DNA from: a virus
Length of the DNA: 31,054 bases
IMG/VR virus record: IMGVR_UViG_3300006751_000077
Span: 1 to 31,054 of that record
Reading direction: 5' to 3' (one strand)
Shown: positions 23,769-30,943 of the stretch, in pieces
Numbering within the stretch: the first letter of the stretch is position 1
Layout of the letters: every line of letters starts with the position of its first letter
The notes under the pieces: model-generated
Databases searched by the model: none
Told to the model about the DNA's origin: nothing
The model's input: the letters and a program-made list of their open reading frames with translations, nothing else
Made by a program: the position numbers and the translations under genes

Positions 23769-25353
23769 GCCTTGCCCTGAATGTGGCAGTAAGGATAACC
23801 TTGCAGTCTTTGATGACGGACATGCTCATTGCTTTGGATGCGACTACCAATACCAACCATCAAAAGAAAAAAAACCAAGACCAATGACAACAGCATCACC
23901 ACCAAGACAAGTATCACCACTAATCAAGTTCATCAAACCAGCTGCACTGAAGAAGCGTGGCATCACAGAAGAAACTGTTGGTCGTTTTCCCTATGGCATA
24001 GCCGAGTATCACAATCAACCTGTTCAGGTTGCTAACTACTTCGACAACTTAGGTAGACCATGCGCTCAACATGTGCGCTTTAGAGATAAGAAGTTCATTT
24101 GGTTGGGTGATACCAGCAAGATGATGCTCTTCTCTCAGCACACCTGGAGACAAACAAACCAAGGTAATACTTTTGTCGTCATAACTGAAGGAGAGATAGA
24201 TGCGATGTCTGTCTCTCAAGTACAAGGTAACAAGTTCCCTGTTGTGTCACTGCCAAATGGTGCGCAATCAGTTAAAAAGTATTTGTCCACACCTGAAGTA
24301 CAGAAATGGTTAAACACATTTGTTCGGATTGTCCTTTGTTTGGATACGGATGAGCCTGGCATGGCTGCTGCCGAGAAAGCACTTGAAGTCTTACCTCTTG
24401 GTAAAGCAGCTATCTGTCGACTACCAAGAAAAGATGCTAATGAAATGCTCCTCGCAGGAGAGGGGGAAGAACTTAGGGACTTGCTTTGGAAAGCCGTACC
24501 TGCAAGACCTGATTCAATCATACAAGCCGCTGACCAGTGGGAAGCACTGATAAAACCTGGAGCATCAGCAGTCTGTGAATATCCTTGGCCTAAGTTGAAC
24601 GATGCAACTAAGGGATACCGCAAGGGTGAGATGGTTACTGTCTGCGCAGGATCAGGCACTGGGAAATCAAGTATGTGTCGAGAGTTAGCCCACCATTTTC
24701 TAAGGAATCAATTGAAAGTGGGGTACATAGCACTCGAAGAAAGTATTCAACGAACACTGCAAGGAATAATTGGAGTTGAGTTATCAAGACCTCTTCACTT
24801 TGAAGAGAACCTTGCTGATGATGAAGAATTAAGGATGGCCTTTGACCGATTGCTCGGCACTGGTCGTCTCTTTTTATATGACCACTTTGGATCATTAGAT
24901 CCTGATCGCTTGGTTGAACAGATTCAATATCTAGCTACAGCTGAGGGAGTTGATGTAGTAATCCTCGATCATTTAACGATAGTTATTTCTGGATTGATCG
25001 GAGATTTAGATGAACGTAAAGCACTTGATGTTACCTGTACCAAGCTGCGACAAGTAGTAGAGAGTACAGGTGTTGGCCTCATCATCGTGTCACATTTAAA
25101 AAGACCTGAAGGTAGAGGACATGAAGAGGGAACTCAGGTTTCTCTCTCCCACCTGCGCTCATCACATAGCGTTGCACAACTAAGTGACTTAGTTCTTGCA
25201 GCCGAAAGAAACCAACAAGGCGACCCAGCTGAGAGATCAGAACTCCAGTTGCGCCTATTAAAAAATCGCTTTAGTGGGGTCACTGGCCCTATGGATAAGC
25301 TGCTCTACGACCAGCAAACAGGTCGACTAAAACTACCCCTATTCGCACTATGA
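23737..25353 (+). CDS. primase-helicase (T7 gp4-like)
   Basis: A 538-residue protein (T7 gp4 is 566). From the N-terminus: a zinc ribbon with C13, C16, C32 and C35; a TOPRIM primase core with E151 (ITEGEIDA) and the CLDTDEPG motif near residue 200; and a RecA-like DnaB-family helicase with Walker A GSGTGKSS (K310), Walker B VVILDH and the SHLKRP/SSHSVAQLSD segments. It unwinds DNA and makes primers at the replication fork. The start ATG at 23737 begins just before the zinc ribbon. Its stop overlaps the start of the exonuclease (ATGA), so the DNA polymerase gene expected next in T7 order is missing here. Confidence 0.97.
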   Translation: MKSKSKYLRHEPCPECGSKDNLAVFDDGHAHCFGCDYQYQPSKEKKPRPMTTASPPRQVSPLIKFIKPAALKKRGITEETVGRFPYGIAEYHNQPVQVANYFDNLGRPCAQHVRFRDKKFIWLGDTSKMMLFSQHTWRQTNQGNTFVVITEGEIDAMSVSQVQGNKFPVVSLPNGAQSVKKYLSTPEVQKWLNTFVRIVLCLDTDEPGMAAAEKALEVLPLGKAAICRLPRKDANEMLLAGEGEELRDLLWKAVPARPDSIIQAADQWEALIKPGASAVCEYPWPKLNDATKGYRKGEMVTVCAGSGTGKSSMCRELAHHFLRNQLKVGYIALEESIQRTLQGIIGVELSRPLHFEENLADDEELRMAFDRLLGTGRLFLYDHFGSLDPDRLVEQIQYLATAEGVDVVILDHLTIVISGLIGDLDERKALDVTCTKLRQVVESTGVGLIIVSHLKRPEGRGHEEGTQVSLSHLRSSHSVAQLSDLVLAAERNQQGDPAERSELQLRLLKNRFSGVTGPMDKLLYDQQTGRLKLPLFAL

Positions 25354-26084
25354 CTTTATTAATTGATGCTGACTGGCTGATCTATTCCTCCTGTTGTGCA
25401 TGTGAATGTGATGTCCAATGGGATGAACATCTTCATACTCTCTACTTAGATGAACGTGATGCAATGCAACTGATTGAAGATCGTGTTGCTCAGTATCAGA
25501 TCATCAGCCCAGGTCAAGCAATCATGTGCTTCTCTGATTATCCCACCTTCAGACATGGAATCTATCAAGACTACAAAGCTAATCGACTAGGTAAACGTAA
25601 GCCTCTTGGCCTTAAGAAGATAAGAGAGAGAGTAGCAAAAGAATTTCACTCCATTAGTTTCGATGGCTTAGAAGGTGATGATGTTATGGGGTTACTTGCA
25701 ACAGGACAACAGCACGACAATCCTGTAATTGTGTCGCCTGATAAAGACATGAGAGGTGTGCCTTGTACTCTATTAGCTAATGATGATCTTGAATTAATTA
25801 CCCGCAAGAAAGCTGATAGACACTGGATGATGCAGACTTTGAGTGGTGATAAGACAGATAATATAGAAGGCTTAGTTGGAGTGGGGCCAGTAACAGCAGG
25901 GAAACTATTAGGTGACGCTGAAATCCTTGAAGAAATGTGGGCTAAGGTTCACGCTGCCTATGTTAAGAAGAAGAAAACTTATGCTGATGCTGTATTAACT
26001 GCACGTTTAACTCGCATCCTTAGAGATGGAGAATATAACCATGTAACAGGAGAAGTAAAGTTATGGGAACCTTCTAGGTTTTAG
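25350..26084 (+). CDS. 5'-3' exonuclease (T7 gp6-like, FEN family)
   Basis: A 244-residue protein (T7 gp6 is 300) with FEN-type motifs in order: LLIDADW (metal-binding D6 and D8), DYKANR, EGDDVMG, SPDKDM, and GDKTDNIEGLVGVGPVTA, the helix-3-turn-helix. It removes primers and helps degrade host DNA and recombine phage DNA. It is shorter than T7 gp6 mainly at the C-terminus. It starts 4 bases inside the primase-helicase end and is the last gene of the replication arm; its final 24 bases overlap the end of a leftward small gene. Confidence 0.93.
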   Translation: MTLLIDADWLIYSSCCACECDVQWDEHLHTLYLDERDAMQLIEDRVAQYQIISPGQAIMCFSDYPTFRHGIYQDYKANRLGKRKPLGLKKIRERVAKEFHSISFDGLEGDDVMGLLATGQQHDNPVIVSPDKDMRGVPCTLLANDDLELITRKKADRHWMMQTLSGDKTDNIEGLVGVGPVTAGKLLGDAEILEEMWAKVHAAYVKKKKTYADAVLTARLTRILRDGEYNHVTGEVKLWEPSRF

Positions 26085-26225
26085 TGTCGCTACTTGTTTC
26101 TCAAGTGCATTAACTCTATGAAACAGTTCACGGATATCTCTCTCTTTCCGTGAGCTGTTATTACTTATGGCAACGACCACAGTTGTAGCAGCAACACCAA
26201 TAAGAGCAGCCCATATTTCAGTCAT
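26061..26225 (-). CDS. 54-residue membrane protein with C-terminal coiled coil, possible holin or spanin-like
   Basis: MTEIWAALIGVAATTVVVAI forms one hydrophobic membrane segment at residues about 4-20. A charged helix (SRKERDIRELFHRVNALEKQ) with heptad character follows, to a PRRFP end. Single-segment membrane proteins with a cytoplasmic or periplasmic coiled coil in T7-like phages are often lysis proteins (holin or Rz-like), and T7 keeps its lysis genes near the late arm. The start ATG at 26225 overlaps the previous leftward gene stop as ATGA. The 3' end overlaps the exonuclease gene on the other strand by 24 bases. The membrane-plus-coil plan is visible; the lysis role is inferred. Confidence 0.62.
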   Translation of the reverse strand: MTEIWAALIGVAATTVVVAISNNSSRKERDIRELFHRVNALEKQVATLKPRRFP

Positions 26226-26395
26226 ACTTTAGGAACCCACTCTCTACCTGTAAAAATCATATCTTTACCACTAGTACCTCCAGTGTTTACAACGTCACCT
26301 GTTTTCCAGAAACCATGTGTTCCATCAGGGCCAAGAGATCTATTGGAACCTGACCCTGTATTTTCTCCAGCCATAGCGGCTCCAGCTGAACACAT
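26222..26395 (-). CDS. 57-residue Gly-rich protein with MCSAG N-terminus
   Basis: A short protein rich in Gly, Thr and Ser (MCSAGAAMAGENTGSGSNRS, then GPDGTHGFWKTGD), ending FTGREWVPKV. It resembles in style the small MCGGGGG protein beside the portal gene. No family is recognised. The segment GFWKTGDVVNTGG may form a small beta structure. It is transcribed leftward, opposite to the surrounding replication and exported-protein genes, and overlaps the membrane-protein gene by 4 bases. No clear Shine-Dalgarno sequence precedes its ATG at 26395. Confidence 0.58.
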   Translation of the reverse strand: MCSAGAAMAGENTGSGSNRSLGPDGTHGFWKTGDVVNTGGTSGKDMIFTGREWVPKV

Positions 26396-26454
26396 AGTGT
26401 TAAATGTATTTATTGTAGTTTAACGCTAATGTTGAGTAGTGTTTCTTTTTATTT
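26396..26454. promoter_or_regulatory. short divergent spacer
   Basis: This 59-base gap separates the leftward Gly-rich gene from the rightward membrane-protein gene. It is AT-rich and contains the inverted pair GTTAAA/TTTAAC (about 26399-26425). Both genes need transcription signals near here, but no convincing sigma-70 boxes were seen. Confidence 0.3.
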
Positions 26455-26907
26455 ATGGCAGACCAACAGACCGTCCCTCCTTCAAACAAGAAGGAAGAAA
26501 AGAAAAAGAGCGTATTAAATAAACTTCAGGAACTTACACCCGACAAAGATGAACAGATTGCTTTGGTCGGAGTTGCTGTGCGTTTGGGAATTGTGATTTG
26601 GAGTGGGTTCTGCTTGACTTTGGCGTACATAGATATCCCAGGATTCGCTAAGCAAACCTTCGATCCGACATTTATTGCCTCGATTTTCACGAGCACTTTA
26701 ACTACTTTCGGGGTTCAGGCTGCATCTAAGAAGGGTGGCGGTGGTGTATCTAAGGAGGAGATGCAGAAGATGATGGCTGCTAACCAAGCTGGTGTTGGTG
26801 AGCAGATTATCCGTGTTCAAACTCCTATTAAAATTCAGTCACCAGATGGCGGTGAACTTCAGCAAGTAGTTCAACCTCAACCTCAAACCCCACCTAAAGA
26901 CGCATGA
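26455..26907 (+). CDS. two-segment membrane protein, candidate holin
   Basis: A 150-residue protein with a Lys/Glu-rich cytoplasmic N-terminus (to about residue 35) and two hydrophobic segments (about 36-58, IALVGVAVRLGIVIWSGFCL, and about 70-90, FIASIFTSTLTTFGVQAA). A Gly/Lys linker and a Gln/Pro-rich C-terminal tail follow. Two membrane helices with charged ends fit a class II-type holin, but the long tail is unusual and another membrane role is possible. It starts the rightward operon of three exported proteins, overlapping the next gene by 4 bases (ATGA). There is no good Shine-Dalgarno sequence upstream. Confidence 0.65.
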   Translation: MADQQTVPPSNKKEEKKKSVLNKLQELTPDKDEQIALVGVAVRLGIVIWSGFCLTLAYIDIPGFAKQTFDPTFIASIFTSTLTTFGVQAASKKGGGGVSKEEMQKMMAANQAGVGEQIIRVQTPIKIQSPDGGELQQVVQPQPQTPPKDA

Positions 26908-27383
26908 AGAGATTACTTTTCCTTTTATTCCTAGCAGCTCCTGCTCAGGCAGATATTCACCATGCTATAACCACGAGCACTCAGCTCACTGTTAACGCTG
27001 CTGCAACTCAGGCCCAAAGGATTGGGTCATCTTTCTCTGTATCAGGATCGAACATTGACACCACTGATGGCACAACTGCGTCAACCGTCTCAGCAGGGAC
27101 AATTACGAGTGGCGTTTATTCGCCTGGAGCGATTGCTGCAACACAAGATACACCAGGAGCCGCATTCTCGTTTTCGCAATCATATACGCAAGCAGATGCT
27201 GTACCTACTTCGGCTCCCTCGGTAGGAGCTGTAGGTAATTTTAGTAACGTAACTTCCACTGCTGCTGGTGTTGCTGGTTCTTTAGCAGGTACGATTACAT
27301 CTGCTGGTGTATTAACATTAACGGCTGGTGGTGCAGGTACTTCTGCAATTGGAAGCATGGAGAGTGCTTTAACTATTAAGTAA
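26904..27383 (+). CDS. exported Ala/Ser/Thr-rich protein, unknown function
   Basis: A 159-residue protein with a clean Sec signal peptide, MKRLLFLLFLAAPAQA, with cleavage after residue 16. The mature part is rich in Ala, Gly, Ser and Thr and in short beta-type repeats (SVSGSNIDTT, AGTITSGVYS, LAGTITSAGVLTLTAGG), suggesting a beta-rich secreted or surface protein. It overlaps its upstream gene by 4 bases and the next by 1 base (TAATG). I recall similar unnamed short exported proteins from other marine phages; this is memory, not a search. The function of an exported protein in a lytic phage is open: envelope change, lysis or exclusion are possibilities. Confidence 0.78.
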   Translation: MKRLLFLLFLAAPAQADIHHAITTSTQLTVNAAATQAQRIGSSFSVSGSNIDTTDGTTASTVSAGTITSGVYSPGAIAATQDTPGAAFSFSQSYTQADAVPTSAPSVGAVGNFSNVTSTAAGVAGSLAGTITSAGVLTLTAGGAGTSAIGSMESALTIK

Positions 27384-27808
27384 TGAAGCGGTTTTTGCCA
27401 CTGTTATTACTTATAAGTTCCCCTGCTTATAGTGTACCTGTTGTGCCAAACTTTTCTCAAGGAAGTATGACCAGCACAACCCGTACTGTTTCAACAGTGG
27501 TAGAAAATATAGTATCCCACGATTACAATACAGGCCATCAATATTCAGTTAACGGTTCTAATTTGACTATAAGTGGATCAACAATTTCTCCCGATAGTGC
27601 CTCTGTAACAGGAACAATCAATGGACAATCACAATCATGGACTGGTTTAGACCTCACCACAAAACCAAACGTGACAATTACGAACACCTCTCAACCGTTT
27701 CAGTATGTAGAAACGTATCGAGGGCCAGGTCTATCCAACATGACAACCATTCAACGAACAACAAATATAGAAAGCACTACAGAAACTACCTCGGTATTTG
27801 CGCAGTAG
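27383..27808 (+). CDS. exported Ser/Thr/Asn-rich protein, unknown function
   Basis: A 141-residue protein with the signal peptide MKRFLPLLLLISSPAYS (cleavage after about 17), very like that of the gene before it. The mature part is dominated by Ser, Thr and Asn (VNGSNLTISGSTISPDS, then TKPNVTITNTS), again suggesting beta structure. The shared motif of the two proteins, VNGSN/VSGSN near the middle, hints that they are distant duplicates. It starts on the last base of the upstream stop (TAATG). Its last 172 bases also encode the beginning of the next gene in another frame. Confidence 0.76.
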   Translation: MKRFLPLLLLISSPAYSVPVVPNFSQGSMTSTTRTVSTVVENIVSHDYNTGHQYSVNGSNLTISGSTISPDSASVTGTINGQSQSWTGLDLTTKPNVTITNTSQPFQYVETYRGPGLSNMTTIQRTTNIESTTETTSVFAQ

Positions 27809-28422
27809 TTCTTTTATATGGAGGGAGTGCTGTAGCACAGACCAGTTCTACAGCAGCTCCCGTTGCTAATAGTAGTGGGAGTGTAACCAATATGGGAATT
27901 CAGAACCTGCCAGGTAACAGTGTTACCAACCATTATGGAGGGAATATTATATGTCAAGGACCGATGTTAACTATATCTCCATTCGTGACCGATTCACATT
28001 CTTTCAGCACTCCCAGGGAGTATTGGTATGATGCGCCCTCATATAATGACGATGGATCACTCTCTCATCACGTGGCTACTAGAACTGGACAGAAAGATAA
28101 CTTTGCTTTGAACTTAGGAGTATCTGCTAACTTCTCAATTCCATTAGATAATTCATTACAAAGAAGATGCAAGTCTGCTGTAGATAAGCAGCTTGCTTTA
28201 CAACAAGAGCTAGTAAATTTTAAAAGATTAGATTTTGAAATTAGTCGTCTTAAAAACTGTGGTGAACTAATGATGAAGGGTATTGAGTTTCATCCTAAAT
28301 CTCCTTATTACAAAGTTTGTGCTGACGTAGTTATACGACCAAAGCCAGGACAAGTATTACCTCATCGACACACACTTAAACCTTTAAAGGTGGTAGTCCC
28401 TTCTTCTCCCGATAAGAATTAG
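27637..28422 (+). CDS. third exported protein, signal peptide encoded in the overlap with the upstream gene
   Basis: A product of up to 261 residues. Residues about 43-68 form a signal peptide: basic KYRKHYRNY, hydrophobic LGICAVVLLYGGSAVA, cleavage before QTSS. The basic part lies inside the upstream gene, and no ATG, GTG or TTG occurs in frame between 27637 and the hydrophobic core, so either the ATG at 27637 is used or a rarer codon (an ATT just before the core is one candidate). The mature part has paired cysteines (IICQG; RRCKS; KNCGEL; KVCAD), a Ser/Thr/Asn-rich start, and a helical C-terminal part (QLALQQELVNFKRLDFEISR). Proteins of this type are familiar from cyanophages but have no known function. 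Confidence 0.7.
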   Translation: MDWFRPHHKTKRDNYEHLSTVSVCRNVSRARSIQHDNHSTNNKYRKHYRNYLGICAVVLLYGGSAVAQTSSTAAPVANSSGSVTNMGIQNLPGNSVTNHYGGNIICQGPMLTISPFVTDSHSFSTPREYWYDAPSYNDDGSLSHHVATRTGQKDNFALNLGVSANFSIPLDNSLQRRCKSAVDKQLALQQELVNFKRLDFEISRLKNCGELMMKGIEFHPKSPYYKVCADVVIRPKPGQVLPHRHTLKPLKVVVPSSPDKN

Positions 28423-29077
28423 CCCTCTTTTCTGAAGGAGTTAAGTCCCTAACAGGCTTACCAAGTTTCTTTTTAATCTTATTAATTATCTGCTTGACTA
28501 TTGGCTTCACTATCTTAAGAAGAATTGGGGTTGCCAAAGCGGCAGAAGTGGCAATAAGAGTAATCCCAGTAGTACTAACGACTTGAGGAGCAGTGGGAAT
28601 TGCATTAATAACTTGTTGCTGCACTGTTAGTTTCTTGTATTGAGTGATGCAGCGATTGCCTATTAGTTGATATGCAATTATTTCTTTCCGTCCATCCTCG
28701 ATTTTAGTTCCAACTTCCGCTGCTCCAGGTGGCGGGCAATCCTCGATTTCCTTGGAGGGAGGTGCATCCGCTGCTGGGATGGGTGGTTGTGGATATCTTT
28801 GTTCCTCGTTCTTCGGTGGATATACAAGTTCTTCTGGCGTGTAATCCATTGCGTTGTAGCTTGGATACTCCGCTTGGCATAAGACAACATTTCCTTTTGG
28901 GTCGTTAGTTAGTAATGCACTATTCTCTCTTGAATTTCTTCTTGCTTCAACACATCCAGGCATATTTACAACAGGAAAACCTAGTTGAAGTGTGACTGGT
29001 GCTTGGATATTTAAAGATTGAGGTGGATGTATTTGCCATACCCGTATAGATGGGGTTTCAATCTTAGGTATCCCCAT
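28376..29077 (-). CDS. probable virion-associated membrane protein, unknown function
   Basis: About 233 residues from the ATG at 29077; a TTG one codon earlier (29080) is possible. A beta-type N-terminus with NMPGCVEARR and NDPKGNVVLC is followed by YPSYNAMDYTPEELVY and a Pro-rich linker (about 85-125). A hydrophobic helix follows at about 165-186 (TTGITLIATSAALATPILLK), then a Lys-rich C-terminus. I recall similar 'PGCVE.....DDP.G' proteins among cyanomyovirus virion proteins; not verified. It ends inside the convergent exported-protein gene, overlapping by 47 bases. It is the last gene of the right-hand leftward cluster. Confidence 0.68.
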   Translation of the reverse strand: MGIPKIETPSIRVWQIHPPQSLNIQAPVTLQLGFPVVNMPGCVEARRNSRENSALLTNDPKGNVVLCQAEYPSYNAMDYTPEELVYPPKNEEQRYPQPPIPAADAPPSKEIEDCPPPGAAEVGTKIEDGRKEIIAYQLIGNRCITQYKKLTVQQQVINAIPTAPQVVSTTGITLIATSAALATPILLKIVKPIVKQIINKIKKKLGKPVRDLTPSEKRANSYREKKGLPPLKV

Positions 29078-29240
29078 CAAGAATCATATTAATAAGAATA
29101 GTCTTACTGTAATGGCTAGGAGTATGCGCAATTTCTCTTAACTCTCTATTAGATTTAGTCGCCAAATAAGAACGATAACTATCAATAGGATCAGGACTTC
29201 TATAAACGAAGAGAGATCCTATTGCGTTTAGTAAGTTCAT
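29064..29240 (-). CDS. 58-residue hypothetical protein
   Basis: A small polar protein (MNLLNAIGSLFVYRSPDPID start), with a helical segment rich in Arg, Ser and Tyr (SYRSYLATKSNRELREIAHT) and a C-terminal ILINMILDGDT. No family is recognised. The ATG at 29240 overlaps the previous stop as ATGA, and its end overlaps the next gene by 14 bases, so it is a tightly coupled member of the leftward cluster. Confidence 0.6.
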   Translation of the reverse strand: MNLLNAIGSLFVYRSPDPIDSYRSYLATKSNRELREIAHTPSHYSKTILINMILDGDT

Positions 29241-29407
29241 TCAATTAAATCTTTTTCTAACTCTTCTGCTTTGGCAGCAAGTCCAGTAAATAATCCATGT
29301 TGAGGATGATTGCTTCGATGACGACCATCAAGAACATAGAGGCGATCCATTCTTAATCCCCTTTGGCGTTGTTCTTCAGTCCATTCTTTACCCATTTCAA
29401 ATTTCAT
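29237..29407 (-). CDS. 56-residue basic/acidic helical protein
   Basis: A charged protein starting MKFEMGKEWTEEQRQRGLRM with a DGRHRSNHPQHG centre and an acidic C-terminal helix (GLAAKAEELEKDLIE). No family is recognised. Its ATG at 29407 shares a base with the stop of the previous gene (TAATG), and its stop overlaps the next start (ATGA). Tight coupling on both sides supports it being translated. Confidence 0.6.
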   Translation of the reverse strand: MKFEMGKEWTEEQRQRGLRMDRLYVLDGRHRSNHPQHGLFTGLAAKAEELEKDLIE

Positions 29408-29628
29408 TAGAACTTAGGGAATTGAGGAAGTCTGGATGGAGCTGCTGTTGGCAATGCTGGACTTGATAAGCCAGGTAACTTAATTGATTTAGTGACTTGC
29501 TCTACTGCTTTCTGCATCAAGGCATCCTTGTTTCCTTGGAACCAGAAGAAGCCATATGCCCCGCCACCAACAATAGCTATGACACCAACGCCACTAGCTA
29601 TTGCAATACCGTCAATGATTTTTCTCAT
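29407..29628 (-). CDS. 73-residue single-pass membrane protein
   Basis: A protein with a Gly/Ala/Ile/Val-rich membrane segment at residues about 5-28 (IDGIAIASGVGVIAIVGGGA, then YGFFWF). A charged helix (NKDALMQKAVEQVTKSI) and a Pro/Ala-rich tail follow. No family can be named with confidence. It could be a lysis or virion membrane component; T7 has its holin after the tail fibre gene, the same relative place, so a holin or Rz-like role is a reasonable guess. Start and upstream stop overlap by 4 bases. Confidence 0.62.
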   Translation of the reverse strand: MRKIIDGIAIASGVGVIAIVGGGAYGFFWFQGNKDALMQKAVEQVTKSIKLPGLSSPALPTAAPSRLPQFPKF

Positions 29629-29906
29629 GCTAGTTTGTTAGCTACTAAGTGAGCAGTGTAGTCAGTCTTCACTTGGTTAGTCCAAGCTGCGTTGCAGATT
29701 GCCTGAACGTCTGCGTCTTCCCCAGAGATATTTGTATCTACTAGGTTATCACTTGCATCTAGTGTTCCTGGTACAATTGCTTTTCTATGAAAGGAACGGG
29801 TAAGTTCTTTACCATCTTCTTTGATGACGGTTGCAGTTCTTACTTGTACGTTCCATTTTGAAACGACTTCTATTTTGTCGTTTTCTGTTGTCTTTGTTAA
29901 TGCCAT
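29625..29906 (-). CDS. conserved marine-phage hypothetical protein (MALTKTTE type)
   Basis: About 93 residues from the ATG at 29906, preferred over an upstream in-frame start at 29942 that would lie within the fibre gene. The opening MALTKTTENDKIEVV, then VRTATVIKEDGKEL and a C-terminal AICNAAWTNQVKTDY segment, resembles a small beta-rich protein often found beside tail fibre genes in marine phages. Its function is not established; it may be a fibre accessory or virion decoration protein. It begins 2 bases after the fibre stop. Confidence 0.7.
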   Translation of the reverse strand: MALTKTTENDKIEVVSKWNVQVRTATVIKEDGKELTRSFHRKAIVPGTLDASDNLVDTNISGEDADVQAICNAAWTNQVKTDYTAHLVANKLA

Positions 29907-29908
29907 AA

Positions 29909-30943
29909 TTATGCTGTTGTTTGATAAGTAACTTGTACCCACATATAATAAACACTACCACCTGCACTTCTCATCACAATTTCAGCTGAAGTATTTAAAT
30001 AACTAGTCTTAAATGCCATATCGTCATTAGTGTCATATTGTTCAAAAAGCACTGGTTTATTCTCAAGACTATTAATAGTAGCACTGGTAAAAGGTAGTCC
30101 AGTTATTTTTTGTCCAGCAGACCACGCTCCGTTACCACCACTTTGATAATACTCAATCCAGCAATGTACAGTCGCACCAATTTTTACATAATTTGCTCCT
30201 CTTAATGTTGCTGTAGTAAAGGTAGAACTAGGAGTGAAAGTTCCCTCTTCATAATCGTCTAAAAGTTCTGAAGTACCTGTACCTGAAGTAGCACTAAAGT
30301 CAATACCGTGACCAGACGTTCCTATTACTAGATCTCCGTCATTTATTTTTGCATTTCCATTTGCATAAACTCTAAATTTCTCTGCTGTAGTGCTACTTGT
30401 AGTTGCGTTGAAGATTATATCATCATCATTTTTATAGGAATAAACATTGCAATTACCGTTTGCTGCTAATACAAATTTTTCGCTAGATCCAGTATCACTT
30501 AGTTGTAACTTTGCACCTGTCGATCCAGCAATGATTGCAGTACCATCTCCACTTCCGTTATACGTTTCTAGATGCCAAGTACCGCTTTCACCTGAATCTC
30601 CTCCGACTTTAAGAGTAGTTCCATCATAGGTAAGATTTGCCTCACCTTGCATAGCATTAGAACCTGTCACTGTAACAACTGTATTATCAGTTGATCCAGA
30701 TAAGGTTGCTCCACTAGTAGGTAAAGTTTCAAAAGCTGGAGGTGATCCAGCTCCTGTTGATGTTAATACTTGTCCATCTGTACCCGGTCCTACTGCTACT
30801 GGATTACCTGATGCATCATAGCTGATAATTTTACCATCTACACCTGCTTTAATTTCAGTTATATCAATAGCATCATTAGCTACTTTATCTTGGGTTACAG
30901 CATCATCTGCTATACCACTTGTTTTTACTTGTGTTAATGCCAT
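29909..30943 (-). CDS. tail fibre / receptor-associated structural protein
   Basis: A 344-residue, Gly/Ser/Thr-rich beta protein. The N-terminal part (MALTQVKTSGIADDAVTQDK, then GTDGQVLTSTGAGSPPAFE) and a middle of short beta repeats (KLQLSDTG; KFRVYANGNAKINDGDLVIG) are typical of marine-phage fibre or tail-tip proteins. The segment LLDDYEEGTFTPS (about 230) marks the start of a C-terminal domain seen on such proteins. It may bind the host surface directly or carry another tip protein. A GGAG ribosome site precedes the ATG at 30943, which shares a base with the upstream stop (TAATG). Confidence 0.8.
   Translation of the reverse strand: MALTQVKTSGIADDAVTQDKVANDAIDITEIKAGVDGKIISYDASGNPVAVGPGTDGQVLTSTGAGSPPAFETLPTSGATLSGSTDNTVVTVTGSNAMQGEANLTYDGTTLKVGGDSGESGTWHLETYNGSGDGTAIIAGSTGAKLQLSDTGSSEKFVLAANGNCNVYSYKNDDDIIFNATTSSTTAEKFRVYANGNAKINDGDLVIGTSGHGIDFSATSGTGTSELLDDYEEGTFTPSSTFTTATLRGANYVKIGATVHCWIEYYQSGGNGAWSAGQKITGLPFTSATINSLENKPVLFEQYDTNDDMAFKTSYLNTSAEIVMRSAGGSVYYMWVQVTYQTTA

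Noticed and set aside
24216-24895. Leftward frames of 147 and 86 codons opposite the primase-helicase gene
   Set aside because: They are antisense to a fully conserved enzyme and have no start signals or recognisable features.
27116-27358. An 80-codon leftward frame opposite the first exported protein
   Set aside because: Its Ala/Val/Pro-rich product simply mirrors the Ala/Gly/Thr-rich codons of the gene on the other strand.
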